From a virus: a stretch of 55,273 bases of DNA. Both the position numbers and the translations under genes were made by a program. Shown piece by piece: positions 31,254 through 40,732 of the stretch. The stretch lies in IMG/VR virus record IMGVR_UViG_3300047157_000034, positions 1 through 55,273 of that record; one strand, 5' to 3'. The notes under the pieces are model-generated. The model worked only from the letters and a program-made list of their open reading frames with translations, searched no databases and had not been told where the DNA came from. Numbering within the stretch: position 1 is the first letter of the stretch; every line of letters starts with the position of its first letter.

Positions 31254-31712
31254 ATGATTAACGAAAATTTAAAGCTCTCCGGTCAGCTTAGTATAGTCCT
31301 GAAGGACAAGGCCGGGAACATTAAAGACACGCGAGAAGTTAAAAATCTCGTAGTTAACAAAGGCTTAGAGTATATTGCGTCCCGTATGAAAGATGCTAGT
31401 AAAGGTGTCATGTCTCATATGGGGTTAGGTTCTGGTACAACAGCAGCCGCTGCGGCCCAAACAGATCTAGTAACGTTGTTAGGAGCTCGTGAAGCTCTCG
31501 ACAGTACGACAATTGCAGGAAGTAACAACGAAAAAATTGTTTATGTTTCTGCGTTTGAGGCTGGAGACGCTACAGGAGCAGTTACTGAAGCAGGTATATT
31601 TAATGCTTCTACATCGGGTGACATGCTCTGCAGAACCGTGTTTAGTGTTGTTAATAAAGCCGCTGATGACACAATGTCCGTTACTTGGACAATAACATTG
31701 TCAGCAAGCTAA
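31254..31712 (+). CDS. Tail fibre-associated protein
   Basis: A 152-residue beta-rich protein with GAGATC..ATG spacing and the conserved block VVNKGLEYIASRMKD, SHMGLGSGTTAAAAAQTDL and VTEAGIFNASTSGDMLCRTV. This series (NKG..YIA.R, MGLGSGTTA, EAGIF) is a known phage family annotated as tail-fibre or structural protein. It probably is a small virion protein between the fibres. Confidence 0.65.
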   Translation: MINENLKLSGQLSIVLKDKAGNIKDTREVKNLVVNKGLEYIASRMKDASKGVMSHMGLGSGTTAAAAAQTDLVTLLGAREALDSTTIAGSNNEKIVYVSAFEAGDATGAVTEAGIFNASTSGDMLCRTVFSVVNKAADDTMSVTWTITLSAS

Positions 31713-31729
31713 GTGTTAGGGGGTAAATC

Positions 31730-32068
31730 ATGGCTACAATAGTATCAAGATCTGGCAAAGGTTCGCCCCTAACCAACACTGAAGTTGATGCGAATTTTAC
31801 TAACCTTAATACGGACAAGGTCGAGACAAGCGCAATTTCCACGTTTGGGGCTTCTTTGATTGACGACGCAGATGCTTCAGCAGCTAGGACAACACTTGGT
31901 TTAGCCGCATTAGCTACAGTAGCGAATGTAAGTAATTCAAACTGGAGTGGTACAGACTTGGCGGTTGCTAACGGTGGTACTGGTGCATCGACAGCGGCGA
32001 ACGCCCGAACAAATTTAAACGTAGACGAGGCTGGAACAGCTCTCGCCTTATCAATAGCATTGGGGTAG
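31730..32068 (+). CDS. Short tail fibre head protein
   Basis: A 112-residue protein starting MATIVSRSGKGSPLTNTEVD with DANFTNLNTDKVE next, the very common phage-fibre N-terminal motif. It continues with ASAARTTLGLAALATVANVS and VANGGTGASTAANARTNLNV, the standard GGTGASTA fibre repeat. It lacks a receptor-binding tip, so it is a short adapter or a truncated fibre. AGGGGG lies nine bases upstream. Confidence 0.75.
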   Translation: MATIVSRSGKGSPLTNTEVDANFTNLNTDKVETSAISTFGASLIDDADASAARTTLGLAALATVANVSNSNWSGTDLAVANGGTGASTAANARTNLNVDEAGTALALSIALG

Positions 32069-32071
32069 TTC

Positions 32072-32383
32072 ATGGCAAATGTATTTAAAAATTATACTAC
32101 CGACGGGGGTGGGACATCTCTTTCCACTGTCTATACGGTAGGAAGTAATAAAACAGCAGTTATAATAGGGATGAATATAGCAAATGTCACAGCTTCTCAA
32201 ATAGCAGTTGATGTTACACTCGGAAGTATATTCCTTGTAAAAGGAGTCCCAATTCCTGCAAACACTGCATTTTCGGTGCTTGACGGAAAAATAATTGCAG
32301 AAGCTGCAGATACAATCAAAGTTCAATCTGACACAGCCGCTTCGGTGGACGTTGTCTTATCAGTATTGGAGCAAGACGTATAA
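32072..32383 (+). CDS. Small beta virion protein
   Basis: A 103-residue, nearly all-beta protein (NKTAVIIGMNIANVTASQIA, DVTLGSIFLVKGVPIP). The strand pattern with ..YTVGSNKTAVIIGM...N....I.VDV and VKGVPIP is typical for small fibre-collar proteins encoded before large fibres in marine phages. It overlaps the following fibre gene by one base. Function inferred from neighbours. Confidence 0.6.
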   Translation: MANVFKNYTTDGGGTSLSTVYTVGSNKTAVIIGMNIANVTASQIAVDVTLGSIFLVKGVPIPANTAFSVLDGKIIAEAADTIKVQSDTAASVDVVLSVLEQDV

Positions 32384-34986
32384 TGGCAGGTTATTTAGGA
32401 TCACGCCCAGTAGTTGTACAAGTAGACGGCTACCAGCGTACAGAAGCTGAATCACGTTACGTGAATGTGTCTGGGGATGATTTTACAGGCCATTTAGACT
32501 TTACTGACGACGCAAAAGCTCGTTTTGGTAGCTCAGATGAAATGCACATTTACACAGAAAGTTCTGGCAGTGGGTACAGTTATATCCAAGGCGACAGTAT
32601 AGTTCTTAGAAAAGCTAACCAAAGTACAAACTATCTTACCGCTATAGGCGGCGTTGTTTCCTTGATGCACAACGGAACTACTAAACTAGCTACAGCTTCT
32701 GGTGGTATCGATGTAACTGGCACATTAACAGCAAAAGTAGCACAGACAGCAAACACAGTTATGCCAGTTGCAAAGATAACAACCTCTGGAACTTACAATA
32801 GTAGTGGTTCTTCAAATGCTGGTGGTGCACTTTCTTTTGGTCAATATGATGATTCATATCCAGCTTGGAATCTTGGTCAAATTGCTGGCATAAGAAATGG
32901 TTCAGGGTGGAATGGAGATTTACTTTTTTATGTAAACAACGGTACTTCACAAACTAGCATTTCTGAACGTGCTAGACTGGACTCGGCAGGCAATGTTTTG
33001 GTGGGTAAGACTGCATTAAATGATGCGGTTGTAGGTGTCGAACTCAGAGCATCTGGGATTGTAGTAGGGTCTGCGGCAAGTAACGTTGGAGCAGTATTTA
33101 ATCGCAATACATCAGATGGCGCAATTGTTTCACTTAAAAAAGGTGGTGCTGAAGTAGGTACTATAGGTGCTAATGGCACATACCCTTACATCGGTTCTCA
33201 CGGCACATCTGGCAAAGGCATAAAAATTACTGATGCTCTGTTGCCAGCAACAAACGCTGGTGCTTTTAACGATGCAGACGTAAACTTAGGTGCCTCAAAC
33301 GTGCGTTGGAAAGACCTCCATCTGTCTGGCACAGTATACGTTGGAGCTGGAATGCAAGTTGCTGGACACCCTGTTGTTGGGTACGATTCTTTTGATGGTG
33401 GTTATGCTGCACGACTAGGCAGTACTGGAAGTTCAACTCTAAACGCTACCCAAATTTATGCTGGCGGTAGTGTGCAAGCTACTTTTAAAGGTGGCAAAGT
33501 GGCAATTGGGACTACTTTAGCACCATTTACCCAGTTAGATGTGGTAAGCAGTAGCAATTCAGAGATGTTAATCCACGCTGACACTGACACTGTTGGTAGT
33601 CTTGCATCCTTAATGTTTAAGACAGACTCTCAGAATTTAGACTCTCGAATGAAGGGTGCTATTATCTTCAAAAGAGATGACCCTGGCACTAGAGGAACTG
33701 GTTCGTTACACTTTTGTGTCAATGGAGTTAATAGTGATGTTAGCGCTGGAATAGCTGACTCTAAACTAAATATATCAGCGGCTGGTAATGTGGGAATTGG
33801 CATATCCGCGCCACAAGCAGAGCTACACGTACACGACCCAGCAGGTCATGCTAAAATAAGATTGTCAGGGACGGCATCAAATGCAGACACTTTTGAAATA
33901 TATCAAGGTATAACTGGAGTAACAAATGGTGGTCTAACTATTCGAGATGTTGAAGCATCTGCTGATAGATTAGTAATAGACTCATCAGGCCGAGTGGGAA
34001 TTGGAACTTCAAGTCCAGATAATCCTTTAGAAGTCGTAGGTGCTGATAGCGGCATTAAGATTTCATCAGGAAGTAGTAATCGACCCATGTTACGATTAGA
34101 ATGTGGAAGCGATGAAAAACTTATATTATCATCTAATACTACATACGGTGCAATTGGCGATGGTTCAGATGCTAATCGTTATATGATACTTAAAGATGGC
34201 AACGTGGGTATTAAAAATACAGATCCCCAAAGACTTTTGCACGTTTCGATGGGTGGGTCAAATATAGCTGGAAATGGTTATGACTGTGCAATTTTCCAAA
34301 ATAATGATGCGGTTGCGATAAGACTAGTTGATGCAGGGGATGCAGGAGGTAATGGAGGTAACGCAGGGATAGGTAACGATAACGGAAATCTTAATGTTGC
34401 TTCTGCAGGGGCATTGACCTTTGCAACAGGCTTAACCGCTAATATGTCTTTATACCAAGGAAGTAGTACTGGTGGTACAGAACGTATGCGTATTCATGTT
34501 TCTGGTGGTATTTCTTTTGGGACTGGTAATGATTTTGGAAGCGTTACTTCGTTTTGTACACAATCAGGTAAAGTTGCTAGTGTGTATAGAGATATTGAAG
34601 GTAATGGTAATTACATTATTTTTCAAAATAGCAGTAACACAGCGGTTGGATCTATTACTAGAAGTAGTTCCTCGACGGTTTATGCAACATCTTCCGATTA
34701 CCGATTAAAGGAAAACGTGGACTATAGTTGGGACGCAACAACTCGTTTAAAGCAACTCAAGCCAGCACGATTTAACTTTATAGCTGATGATACAAACACA
34801 CTTGTCGATGGTTTCCTTGCTCACGAAGTTTCAAGCGTAGTACCAGAAGCAATCACAGGAACTAAAGATGCAGTAGATGGAGATGGAAACCCTGACTATC
34901 AAGGCATAGATCAGTCTAAACTAGTCCCACTTCTCGTAAAAACAATACAAGAGCTTGAGGCTCGCATCACAGCACTGGAGGCATAG
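32383..34986 (+). CDS. Tail fibre with C-terminal peptidase S74 chaperone
   Basis: An 867-residue fibre. The N-terminus MAGYLGSRPVVVQVDGYQ is an attachment-type head. The body carries many beta-helix repeats such as GNVGIG and SGRVGIGTSSPDNPLEV. The end is a peptidase S74 intramolecular chaperone domain: SSDYRLKENVDYSWDATTRL (with the S-D-x-R-L-K-E-N signature), FLAHEV, DYQGIDQSKLVPLLVKTIQE and a terminal coiled-coil EARITALEA. S74 domains help trimerise beta-fibres and then cleave themselves off at the Ser. Receptor binding would be just before that. Confidence 0.88.
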   Translation: MAGYLGSRPVVVQVDGYQRTEAESRYVNVSGDDFTGHLDFTDDAKARFGSSDEMHIYTESSGSGYSYIQGDSIVLRKANQSTNYLTAIGGVVSLMHNGTTKLATASGGIDVTGTLTAKVAQTANTVMPVAKITTSGTYNSSGSSNAGGALSFGQYDDSYPAWNLGQIAGIRNGSGWNGDLLFYVNNGTSQTSISERARLDSAGNVLVGKTALNDAVVGVELRASGIVVGSAASNVGAVFNRNTSDGAIVSLKKGGAEVGTIGANGTYPYIGSHGTSGKGIKITDALLPATNAGAFNDADVNLGASNVRWKDLHLSGTVYVGAGMQVAGHPVVGYDSFDGGYAARLGSTGSSTLNATQIYAGGSVQATFKGGKVAIGTTLAPFTQLDVVSSSNSEMLIHADTDTVGSLASLMFKTDSQNLDSRMKGAIIFKRDDPGTRGTGSLHFCVNGVNSDVSAGIADSKLNISAAGNVGIGISAPQAELHVHDPAGHAKIRLSGTASNADTFEIYQGITGVTNGGLTIRDVEASADRLVIDSSGRVGIGTSSPDNPLEVVGADSGIKISSGSSNRPMLRLECGSDEKLILSSNTTYGAIGDGSDANRYMILKDGNVGIKNTDPQRLLHVSMGGSNIAGNGYDCAIFQNNDAVAIRLVDAGDAGGNGGNAGIGNDNGNLNVASAGALTFATGLTANMSLYQGSSTGGTERMRIHVSGGISFGTGNDFGSVTSFCTQSGKVASVYRDIEGNGNYIIFQNSSNTAVGSITRSSSSTVYATSSDYRLKENVDYSWDATTRLKQLKPARFNFIADDTNTLVDGFLAHEVSSVVPEAITGTKDAVDGDGNPDYQGIDQSKLVPLLVKTIQELEARITALEA

Positions 34987-35490
34987 ATGACCAAAACCAG
35001 AGATCTCGCCAATCTAATTGCTGATAGTAAAGTTGGCCCAACTGAAATAGATACTTCGGGTACATACACCCTGGGCGGTATAGCGGCTACTGGTGACTTA
35101 ACACTAGACGTTGCAGGAGATATTATACTTGATGCTGATGACGCACAAGTTATATTTAAAGATGCTGGAACAACAATCGGTGGATTTAATAATAGCAGTA
35201 GCAATTTAAATATCTTTGCTCATGTACAAGATAAAGACATCACATTTACTGGTGACGATAACGGTTTAACTATTACTGCCCTCACCCTTGATATGTCAGA
35301 AGGTGGTCGTGCTAACTTCAATAATGATATTGGGTTAAATGACGGAAGAGTTTTACGTTTAGGAAATGGTGACGATACTTCTATTTATAATGATGGTTCT
35401 CACTTTAACATTGTAAACACTACTGCAAACCACGACATAATGCTTAAAGGTAATGATGATGGCTCAACCTATCACAGCCCTCACCCTTGA
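34987..35490 (+). CDS. Tail fibre 2, N-terminal fragment before in-frame TGA
   Basis: This fragment starts one base after the previous fibre (MTKTRDLANLIADSKVGPTE, a typical fibre head). It has LDADDAQVIFKDAGTTIG and GLTITALTLDMSEGGRANFN. The frame meets TGA at 35488-35490, but the same frame then runs open to 37065. The stop is explained by a local double indel: an extra T near 35470 would push the stretch encoding ITALTLDMS out of frame, and a missing base near 35497 restores it. The same 21-base core seen at 35282 recurs here one frame off. The real gene is most likely continuous with 35491-37065. Confidence 0.65.
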   Translation: MTKTRDLANLIADSKVGPTEIDTSGTYTLGGIAATGDLTLDVAGDIILDADDAQVIFKDAGTTIGGFNNSSSNLNIFAHVQDKDITFTGDDNGLTITALTLDMSEGGRANFNNDIGLNDGRVLRLGNGDDTSIYNDGSHFNIVNTTANHDIMLKGNDDGSTYHSPHP

Positions 35491-37065
35491 TATGTCAGTA
35501 ACGCTGGTGCGGCTACATTTAATTCAGGTGCAACTTTTGGTGGAAATCTGTTAGTAGGAAAAACTACTATAGCTACAGGCACTGCTGGTGTTGCTCTCAG
35601 GTCTAACGGAGAAGTTCGAGGCACTGTCTCTGGTGCTGAAGCGGCTAGGTTTTCAAGACTGAGTTCAGACGGAAGTATAGTTGGCTTCGAAAAAGACGGT
35701 GCAAGTGTAGGAAGTATTAATGTTGTAGCTAGTGAAATAACTATTGGGTCAAATGACGCTTTCTTATGGACATCAGGAAATAATAACGCATTTTTACCAG
35801 CATCAACCACAACTGGTGGTGCAAGTAATGGACTGTTAGACCTAGGAAGCACTGGAAGACGTTTTAAAGACCTACATCTTTCAGGCACAGCTAATTCATA
35901 CAGAATGAAAGTATCCACAGCTTCGTCTGGGGCAAGTGCTGACGCATCTGCCGATGAACTTGTAGTAGAAAGTAACGGAAATGCTGGTATATCCATATTA
36001 TCAGGTCAGTCATACAATGGTTCAATTTATTTCGGGGATGCTGGCGTAAATTACGATGGCTTTATTACTTATGGTCAGGGCACTAGAAGTATGAGCTTTG
36101 GAACTGCGGCTGGAACGCGCATGACCCTTGACTCCTCGGGAAACTTGGGAATTGCAAAAGCCTCTCTAAATACATGGAGTTCAGGTTATAACGCATTGCA
36201 AGTTGGCGGCAGAGGGTTTGTTGGAGCGCATACTGGTAGTGACCTTTATCTTGGACAAAACGCTTCGTTTAACAGCGGTTGGAAATACGAACAGTCAGTA
36301 GCCGCATCGATGACTCAACACTCAGGTGGTAAAATTACCCACTTTGTTGCTCCTGCTGGTACCGCAGGAAATGCTATAAGTTGGAATACTGCGATGGATA
36401 TTACCGCAGAAGGAACTACAACGTTAGCTGGTACTTATTCTTCAACAAATTCTGTGAATTATGTTCTGCGACTTCAAAGTTCAAGTAGTGGTTCAGCAGT
36501 AGCTGGTCACGGTACAGGAATACAGTTTTTAGGTGAAAGAAACGATGGAAACGTTCAATCATTAGCACTAATCCAGGCTGTAACATTAACAAACTCTGGC
36601 ACAAGTATTGCCGCGGGTTTACATTTTTATACAGGTTCGGGTGGTGCGCCAAGTGAACGTATGAGTATCACAAGTGCTGGTCAATTTGTAATGCCAGGTG
36701 TTTATAATGACACTACCTCTGACGCTGCAAATATAAATGTTAGAAGTGATGGGTTACATAGGCGTAGTACTTCTTCCTTACGTTATAAAAATACTATTAA
36801 CGATGCTACTCATGGATTAACAGAATTGCTTGCATTGCGTCCTGTTACTTACAAAGGGAATAATGATGGTGACACTGTATTTGGTGGTCTAATTGCAGAA
36901 GAAGTACACGATGTAGGACTAACGGAGTTTGTTGATTATGACTCTCAAAATAGACCTAATGCTTTGCGTTATTCCCATATGATATCTCTTTGCGTCAAAG
37001 CACTACAAGAACAACAAGAAATAATTGAGTCTCTTACGGCTCGCATAACAGCACTGGAGGCATAA
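35491..37065 (+). CDS. Tail fibre 2, C-terminal part with peptidase S74 domain
   Basis: Coding continues directly after the in-frame TGA (NAGAATFNSGATFGGNLLVG), so the ATG at 35905 is probably not a start. The body has DLGSTGRRFKDLHLSGT and LDSSGNLGIAKASL. The C-terminus is another S74 chaperone: TSSLRYKNTINDATHGLTEL with a Ser-x-x-Arg-Tyr-Lys-x-x-Ile core, VFGGLIAEEVHDVGL, and the coiled-coil ARITALEA almost identical to that of fibre 1. With the break repaired the protein is about 692 residues. Confidence 0.75.
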   Translation, partial: YVSNAGAATFNSGATFGGNLLVGKTTIATGTAGVALRSNGEVRGTVSGAEAARFSRLSSDGSIVGFEKDGASVGSINVVASEITIGSNDAFLWTSGNNNAFLPASTTTGGASNGLLDLGSTGRRFKDLHLSGTANSYRMKVSTASSGASADASADELVVESNGNAGISILSGQSYNGSIYFGDAGVNYDGFITYGQGTRSMSFGTAAGTRMTLDSSGNLGIAKASLNTWSSGYNALQVGGRGFVGAHTGSDLYLGQNASFNSGWKYEQSVAASMTQHSGGKITHFVAPAGTAGNAISWNTAMDITAEGTTTLAGTYSSTNSVNYVLRLQSSSSGSAVAGHGTGIQFLGERNDGNVQSLALIQAVTLTNSGTSIAAGLHFYTGSGGAPSERMSITSAGQFVMPGVYNDTTSDAANINVRSDGLHRRSTSSLRYKNTINDATHGLTELLALRPVTYKGNNDGDTVFGGLIAEEVHDVGLTEFVDYDSQNRPNALRYSHMISLCVKALQEQQEIIESLTARITALEA

Positions 37066-39648
37066 ATGTCAGGATACATAGGAGTTCAACCAGTACCGAA
37101 AGCCACGCAACGGCGTGAGTACTTTACTGCAACTAACGGGCAAACTAGTTTTAGCACTAGCGGGTACACTCCTGAGTATATTGATGTGTATATGAACGGA
37201 GTTAAACTTTCTCCAGCTGACTTTACTGCTACAAACGGATCTGACGTTGTTCTAGGGTCTGGCGCAGCAACAGGCGACTTACTTCAAATTATTAGCTTTT
37301 TACCTTTTTCAGTCTTAAACCAAGCGTTTAGCGGCACTCTTAGCGTAGCTGGAGCAGTAACAGCCAACGCTGGTGATGTAAAAGTAAGAAGCACTTCTGG
37401 CTCTACACTAGAACTTACCAACACTTCAACTACTCTTGGAGATAATGCTTTTGTAGGCGGTTTAGCTTTTAGAAATGATGACACTTCAGGAAGTCCACCT
37501 CACTATGCTGGTATAAAAGCAAGGACTGATGGTTCTGGTGGTACTGAAATGGATTTGGAGTTTTATGCTAACAGAGATAAGTATGAAACTGATGCTCCCC
37601 ATATGATATTGAGGAGCACTGGTAATCTTGGCATAAATATTGCAGACGCTTCTCAGAAACTGCACGTCGGTGGAAACGCAATTATTACTGGTCTTACTCG
37701 GCTAGGCAATGGAACAGAAAGTTCTCCAGCGTATCAATTTGTCGATGACACAAACACTGGTATGTATAGGAGCTCTAGTGATGTACTAGGTTTTTCTACT
37801 GGTGGTGCAAATAGACTAACTCTCAATTCAACTGGTGCTATCTTTGCTGGCAACGTGGGAATGGGAACTATAAGTCCAGCCCCTGACTATGGTTCAGATA
37901 TTGCTTTAGAAATTAAAGGTGCTAGTTCACCTGGTCTTGTCATTAATGATACTGGTCAAGGGTCTAAGTATGGTATTCATGCAGATTCAAATGACTTAAA
38001 AATTACATATGGCTCAGGAGCCTTAGCTACATTTCAGAATGATGGCAAAGTGGGTATTGGAACTTCTGCACCCAAACGACACATTCATTTGAATGGTGGT
38101 AACGAAACCACTAAGATTCAAATCACAAACCAAACAACTGGCAGTGGTTCAGATGGCGATGGTTTCCAAATTGGTATCGCAACCGACGGAACAGCAAATA
38201 TAGAACAACGCGAAAATGCCGATTTGGTATTTACTACAAATAATACAGAACGGTTTAGGATTGATTCTGCTGGTTTAATTTCTGCTGGCCCATTTGGCGG
38301 TGGAGGTAATGCCATTATCGCTGGCTCTTCTTCACCTTCATTTACAAACCAACCTGGCACAAACTTACTTCTAAAATCTGGTGATGGTTCTGGTACTGGT
38401 GGCTCGTATATGACCTTCTCTACTAGTGAGGGTGGTGCAAGTGGTACTACTGTGAGGACAGCACAAGAACGTATGCGTATCGACAACTCAGGCCGAGTGG
38501 GAATTGCTAATGATACCCCTGGAGATTTTAATGCCTCTGGTGATGATTTAGTCATAGGTAATTCTAGTGGAAACCGTGGGATTACAATTCGTTCAGGAAC
38601 TAGTAACAGTGGTAATCTTTTCTTTGCAGATGGCCTATCAGGTGATCAACTTTATAGAGGTTTTATTCAGTATCAACACGCCGACGATAGATTGGTTTTA
38701 GGTGCTGGAGGTGATGATAGAGTATGGATTTCTAGCTCAGGCAACGTGGGAATTGGAAATGCAGATCCTAGTGCAAAGATTGATGCCGTAACCAATAGCA
38801 ATGTTTATGCGGCTGAGTTTATACAGCAAAACACCTCAAACGGTGATGGCGTACTTATACAAGTAGGCAGTACCGCAGCGGCAGACTATGTTTTAACGTG
38901 TAGAAGTAATGCTGGTGCGGTTTCTGCATTAGCAGTTAAAGCAGATGGTAAAGTTGGTATTGGGACGTTTTTACCTACTTGTCACCTTTCAGTAAAAGGC
39001 CCAACTAGTGATTCAGGTAAAATTACCGAGTTTTATGGTAGTCGCCAAGAAGGTTCTTTACAGGTAACAAATTATTTAACGGGCAGTGATAACGATAGAG
39101 TAGGGTTGTATTGGAGAAATTCAGGTGTTGTTAACACACGAATGTGGTGCGACGATACAATGGACATTCGTGTCCATTCTGGAGACCCAAGCTCCGATAC
39201 TGACGGAACAGTAGTAGGAACACAAACCTTTAGTGGAACACACATTTATAAAACAGACGCTACTGACTTGGTTGTTGGACAAGCTGTAAGATTAGTCGGT
39301 AGAAAACTTGTTAAAACCACATCCGCTAACGATAAACTTTGTGTGGGAATTTATGCTGGGCAAAGTGGTAAAATTGTAGATAGTTTTGGTCAGGCTTGTA
39401 ACGAAACAGACGGATATGGTCACGCTGTTATTGCTCTGGGTGACACTAGAATGAAACAGTCTGGTACTACAACAATAGGTGTTCTTGTAGACGGCTCAGT
39501 CGAAGCAGGAGATTTGTTATGTACCTCAGGCACAGCAGGAAAACTTACTGTACAAGCAGATGATATTATTAGATCATACACAGTAGGTAAAGCAATAGAA
39601 GATGGTAATGCATCAGCCCCTGTATATGCTTACATATATTGTGGATAA
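37066..39648 (+). CDS. Tail fibre 3 without S74 domain
   Basis: An 860-residue fibre starting directly after the fibre-2 stop. The N-terminal domain (RREYFTATNGQTSFSTSGYT, then PEYIDVYMNGVKLSPADFTA) is the widespread phage fibre head (NGQT.F...Y.PG.I.V..NG..L). The body has many GNVGIG / GKVGIGT repeats. The end differs from its neighbours: ATDLVVGQAVRLVGRKLVKT, GYGHAVIALGDTRMKQSGTT and SVEAGDLLCTSGTAGKLTVQ, a beta domain known from phage fibres with cleavable or exchangeable tips. It probably is the third fibre of the set. Confidence 0.82.
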   Translation: MSGYIGVQPVPKATQRREYFTATNGQTSFSTSGYTPEYIDVYMNGVKLSPADFTATNGSDVVLGSGAATGDLLQIISFLPFSVLNQAFSGTLSVAGAVTANAGDVKVRSTSGSTLELTNTSTTLGDNAFVGGLAFRNDDTSGSPPHYAGIKARTDGSGGTEMDLEFYANRDKYETDAPHMILRSTGNLGINIADASQKLHVGGNAIITGLTRLGNGTESSPAYQFVDDTNTGMYRSSSDVLGFSTGGANRLTLNSTGAIFAGNVGMGTISPAPDYGSDIALEIKGASSPGLVINDTGQGSKYGIHADSNDLKITYGSGALATFQNDGKVGIGTSAPKRHIHLNGGNETTKIQITNQTTGSGSDGDGFQIGIATDGTANIEQRENADLVFTTNNTERFRIDSAGLISAGPFGGGGNAIIAGSSSPSFTNQPGTNLLLKSGDGSGTGGSYMTFSTSEGGASGTTVRTAQERMRIDNSGRVGIANDTPGDFNASGDDLVIGNSSGNRGITIRSGTSNSGNLFFADGLSGDQLYRGFIQYQHADDRLVLGAGGDDRVWISSSGNVGIGNADPSAKIDAVTNSNVYAAEFIQQNTSNGDGVLIQVGSTAAADYVLTCRSNAGAVSALAVKADGKVGIGTFLPTCHLSVKGPTSDSGKITEFYGSRQEGSLQVTNYLTGSDNDRVGLYWRNSGVVNTRMWCDDTMDIRVHSGDPSSDTDGTVVGTQTFSGTHIYKTDATDLVVGQAVRLVGRKLVKTTSANDKLCVGIYAGQSGKIVDSFGQACNETDGYGHAVIALGDTRMKQSGTTTIGVLVDGSVEAGDLLCTSGTAGKLTVQADDIIRSYTVGKAIEDGNASAPVYAYIYCG

Positions 39649-39689
39649 AGGATAATATAAACTACTAACTAACCCTGAAAGGAAATAAA

Positions 39690-39911
39690 ATGACGGACAA
39701 AAAAACAAAAACTCCAGTCACTATAGATAATACAGAATACATGCTTGAGGATATGTCAGAATTAGGTCAACGCTTAGTTCAACATGTAGCAGACCTTGAT
39801 AGAAAAATTCAAAACCTTGGCTTTCAGTTAGAGCAAATGCAAATGGGTCGAGATAGTGTTTGGGCTAAACTTCAAGGAGAAATAAAAGTTGAAGAAGCTG
39901 AAATAAGTTAG
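39690..39911 (+). CDS. DUF6447-like protein
   Basis: A 73-residue helical protein: TPVTIDNTEYMLEDMSELGQ followed by VQHVADLDRKIQNLGFQLEQ. The motif VTIDG.EY..EDLS..A......V..LD.KI..L...L...Q..R resembles DUF6447, small proteins common in cyanophages and other marine phages. Strong GAAAGGA ahead of the ATG. Function unknown. Confidence 0.7.
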   Translation: MTDKKTKTPVTIDNTEYMLEDMSELGQRLVQHVADLDRKIQNLGFQLEQMQMGRDSVWAKLQGEIKVEEAEIS

Positions 39912-39919
39912 GATTAACA

Positions 39920-40111
39920 ATGGCAAGAACAGTAGTGCAAGCTCACGACCGCATAGACATAATCGAACCTAAGATTACTAAACTAGAGACTGAAAATCAT
40001 ATTCAGTTTAAAGAGGTGTTCTATAGATTAAAACGTTTGGAGATGTTCTTAGTGGGTGGGCTTGGCGCTACTATTGCTATGTTAGTGAGTATATTACTTA
40101 AAATGGGATAA
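39920..40111 (+). CDS. Small tail-anchored protein, XhlA-like
   Basis: A 63-residue protein with an N-terminal coiled-coil (HDRIDIIEPKITKLETENHI, then FYRLKRLEMF) and one C-terminal transmembrane helix (VGGLGATIAMLVSILLKM). This is the architecture of the hemolysin XhlA family, small membrane proteins that assist phage lysis. It is eight bases from the DUF6447-like gene and three from the exported protein gene that follows. Confidence 0.6.
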   Translation: MARTVVQAHDRIDIIEPKITKLETENHIQFKEVFYRLKRLEMFLVGGLGATIAMLVSILLKMG

Positions 40112-40114
40112 ATA

Positions 40115-40732
40115 ATGAAAAAATCTTTTCTGTATATAACATGGGCTTTTTTAGTATTTTTGTTTTTAATAGTATTAGTACCGATGGTCTATGCAGATAC
40201 TACGTTACAACCTTGCGATAGTACTACTAATAGCAATTGTATAGAAACAAACAGTACTACAAACTCCACAACCAACTCTAAGATAGACAGTACAACTACT
40301 GTTAAGTCTCCCCCTCCTTCTGCTATGGCTCCAAGTATTAACTCGTCTAACTCAGATACGTGTCATATAAGCGTAGCGGGGGCTGTACAAACCCAGATTC
40401 TTGGTATTAGTGCTGGTAAGACAGTTCGAGATTTAAACTGCGAACGTTTAAAAAATGCAAAAGTTATGTATGATATGGGGCTTAAGGTAAGTGCTGTGGC
40501 AATAATGTGCCAAGATAAAAGAATCCATTTAGCGATGGCAAATTCTGGTACACCATGTCCAATCAACGGTCTTGTAGGTGACGCAGCTACGACTGAGTGG
40601 GAAAACAATCCACATCTTGTACCTGGGTATGTAGCTGGAAAAAAGGAGGATTGGGATGAAGATGATATCAATACTGCCAAAGGTGCTGCTGGTATTGGTG
40701 GTCTTTTGTTGGCCTTGCTATTCTTACTCTGA
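40115..40732 (+). CDS. Exported membrane-anchored protein of marine-phage type
   Basis: A 205-residue protein with a Sec signal peptide (MKKSFLYITWAFLVFLFLIV, cleavage after VYA), an Asn/Thr/Ser-rich low-complexity stretch, and the conserved block AGAVQTQILGISAGKTVRDL, NCERLKNAKVMYDMGLKVSA and AIMCQDKRIHLAMANSGTPC. It ends in a hydrophobic helix AAGIGGLLLALLFLL. I recognise the QTQILGISAG...C...MGMKVAAV..MCQD block as a family recurrent in marine phages, function unknown. The paired Cys residues fit a periplasmic location with disulphides. Confidence 0.7.
   Translation: MKKSFLYITWAFLVFLFLIVLVPMVYADTTLQPCDSTTNSNCIETNSTTNSTTNSKIDSTTTVKSPPPSAMAPSINSSNSDTCHISVAGAVQTQILGISAGKTVRDLNCERLKNAKVMYDMGLKVSAVAIMCQDKRIHLAMANSGTPCPINGLVGDAATTEWENNPHLVPGYVAGKKEDWDEDDINTAKGAAGIGGLLLALLFLL

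Noticed and set aside
28118-38555. Several minus-strand ORFs of 65-171 aa opposite capsid and fibre genes
   Set aside because: They are mirror reading frames of Ala/Ser/Gly-rich genes and lack start signals and context.
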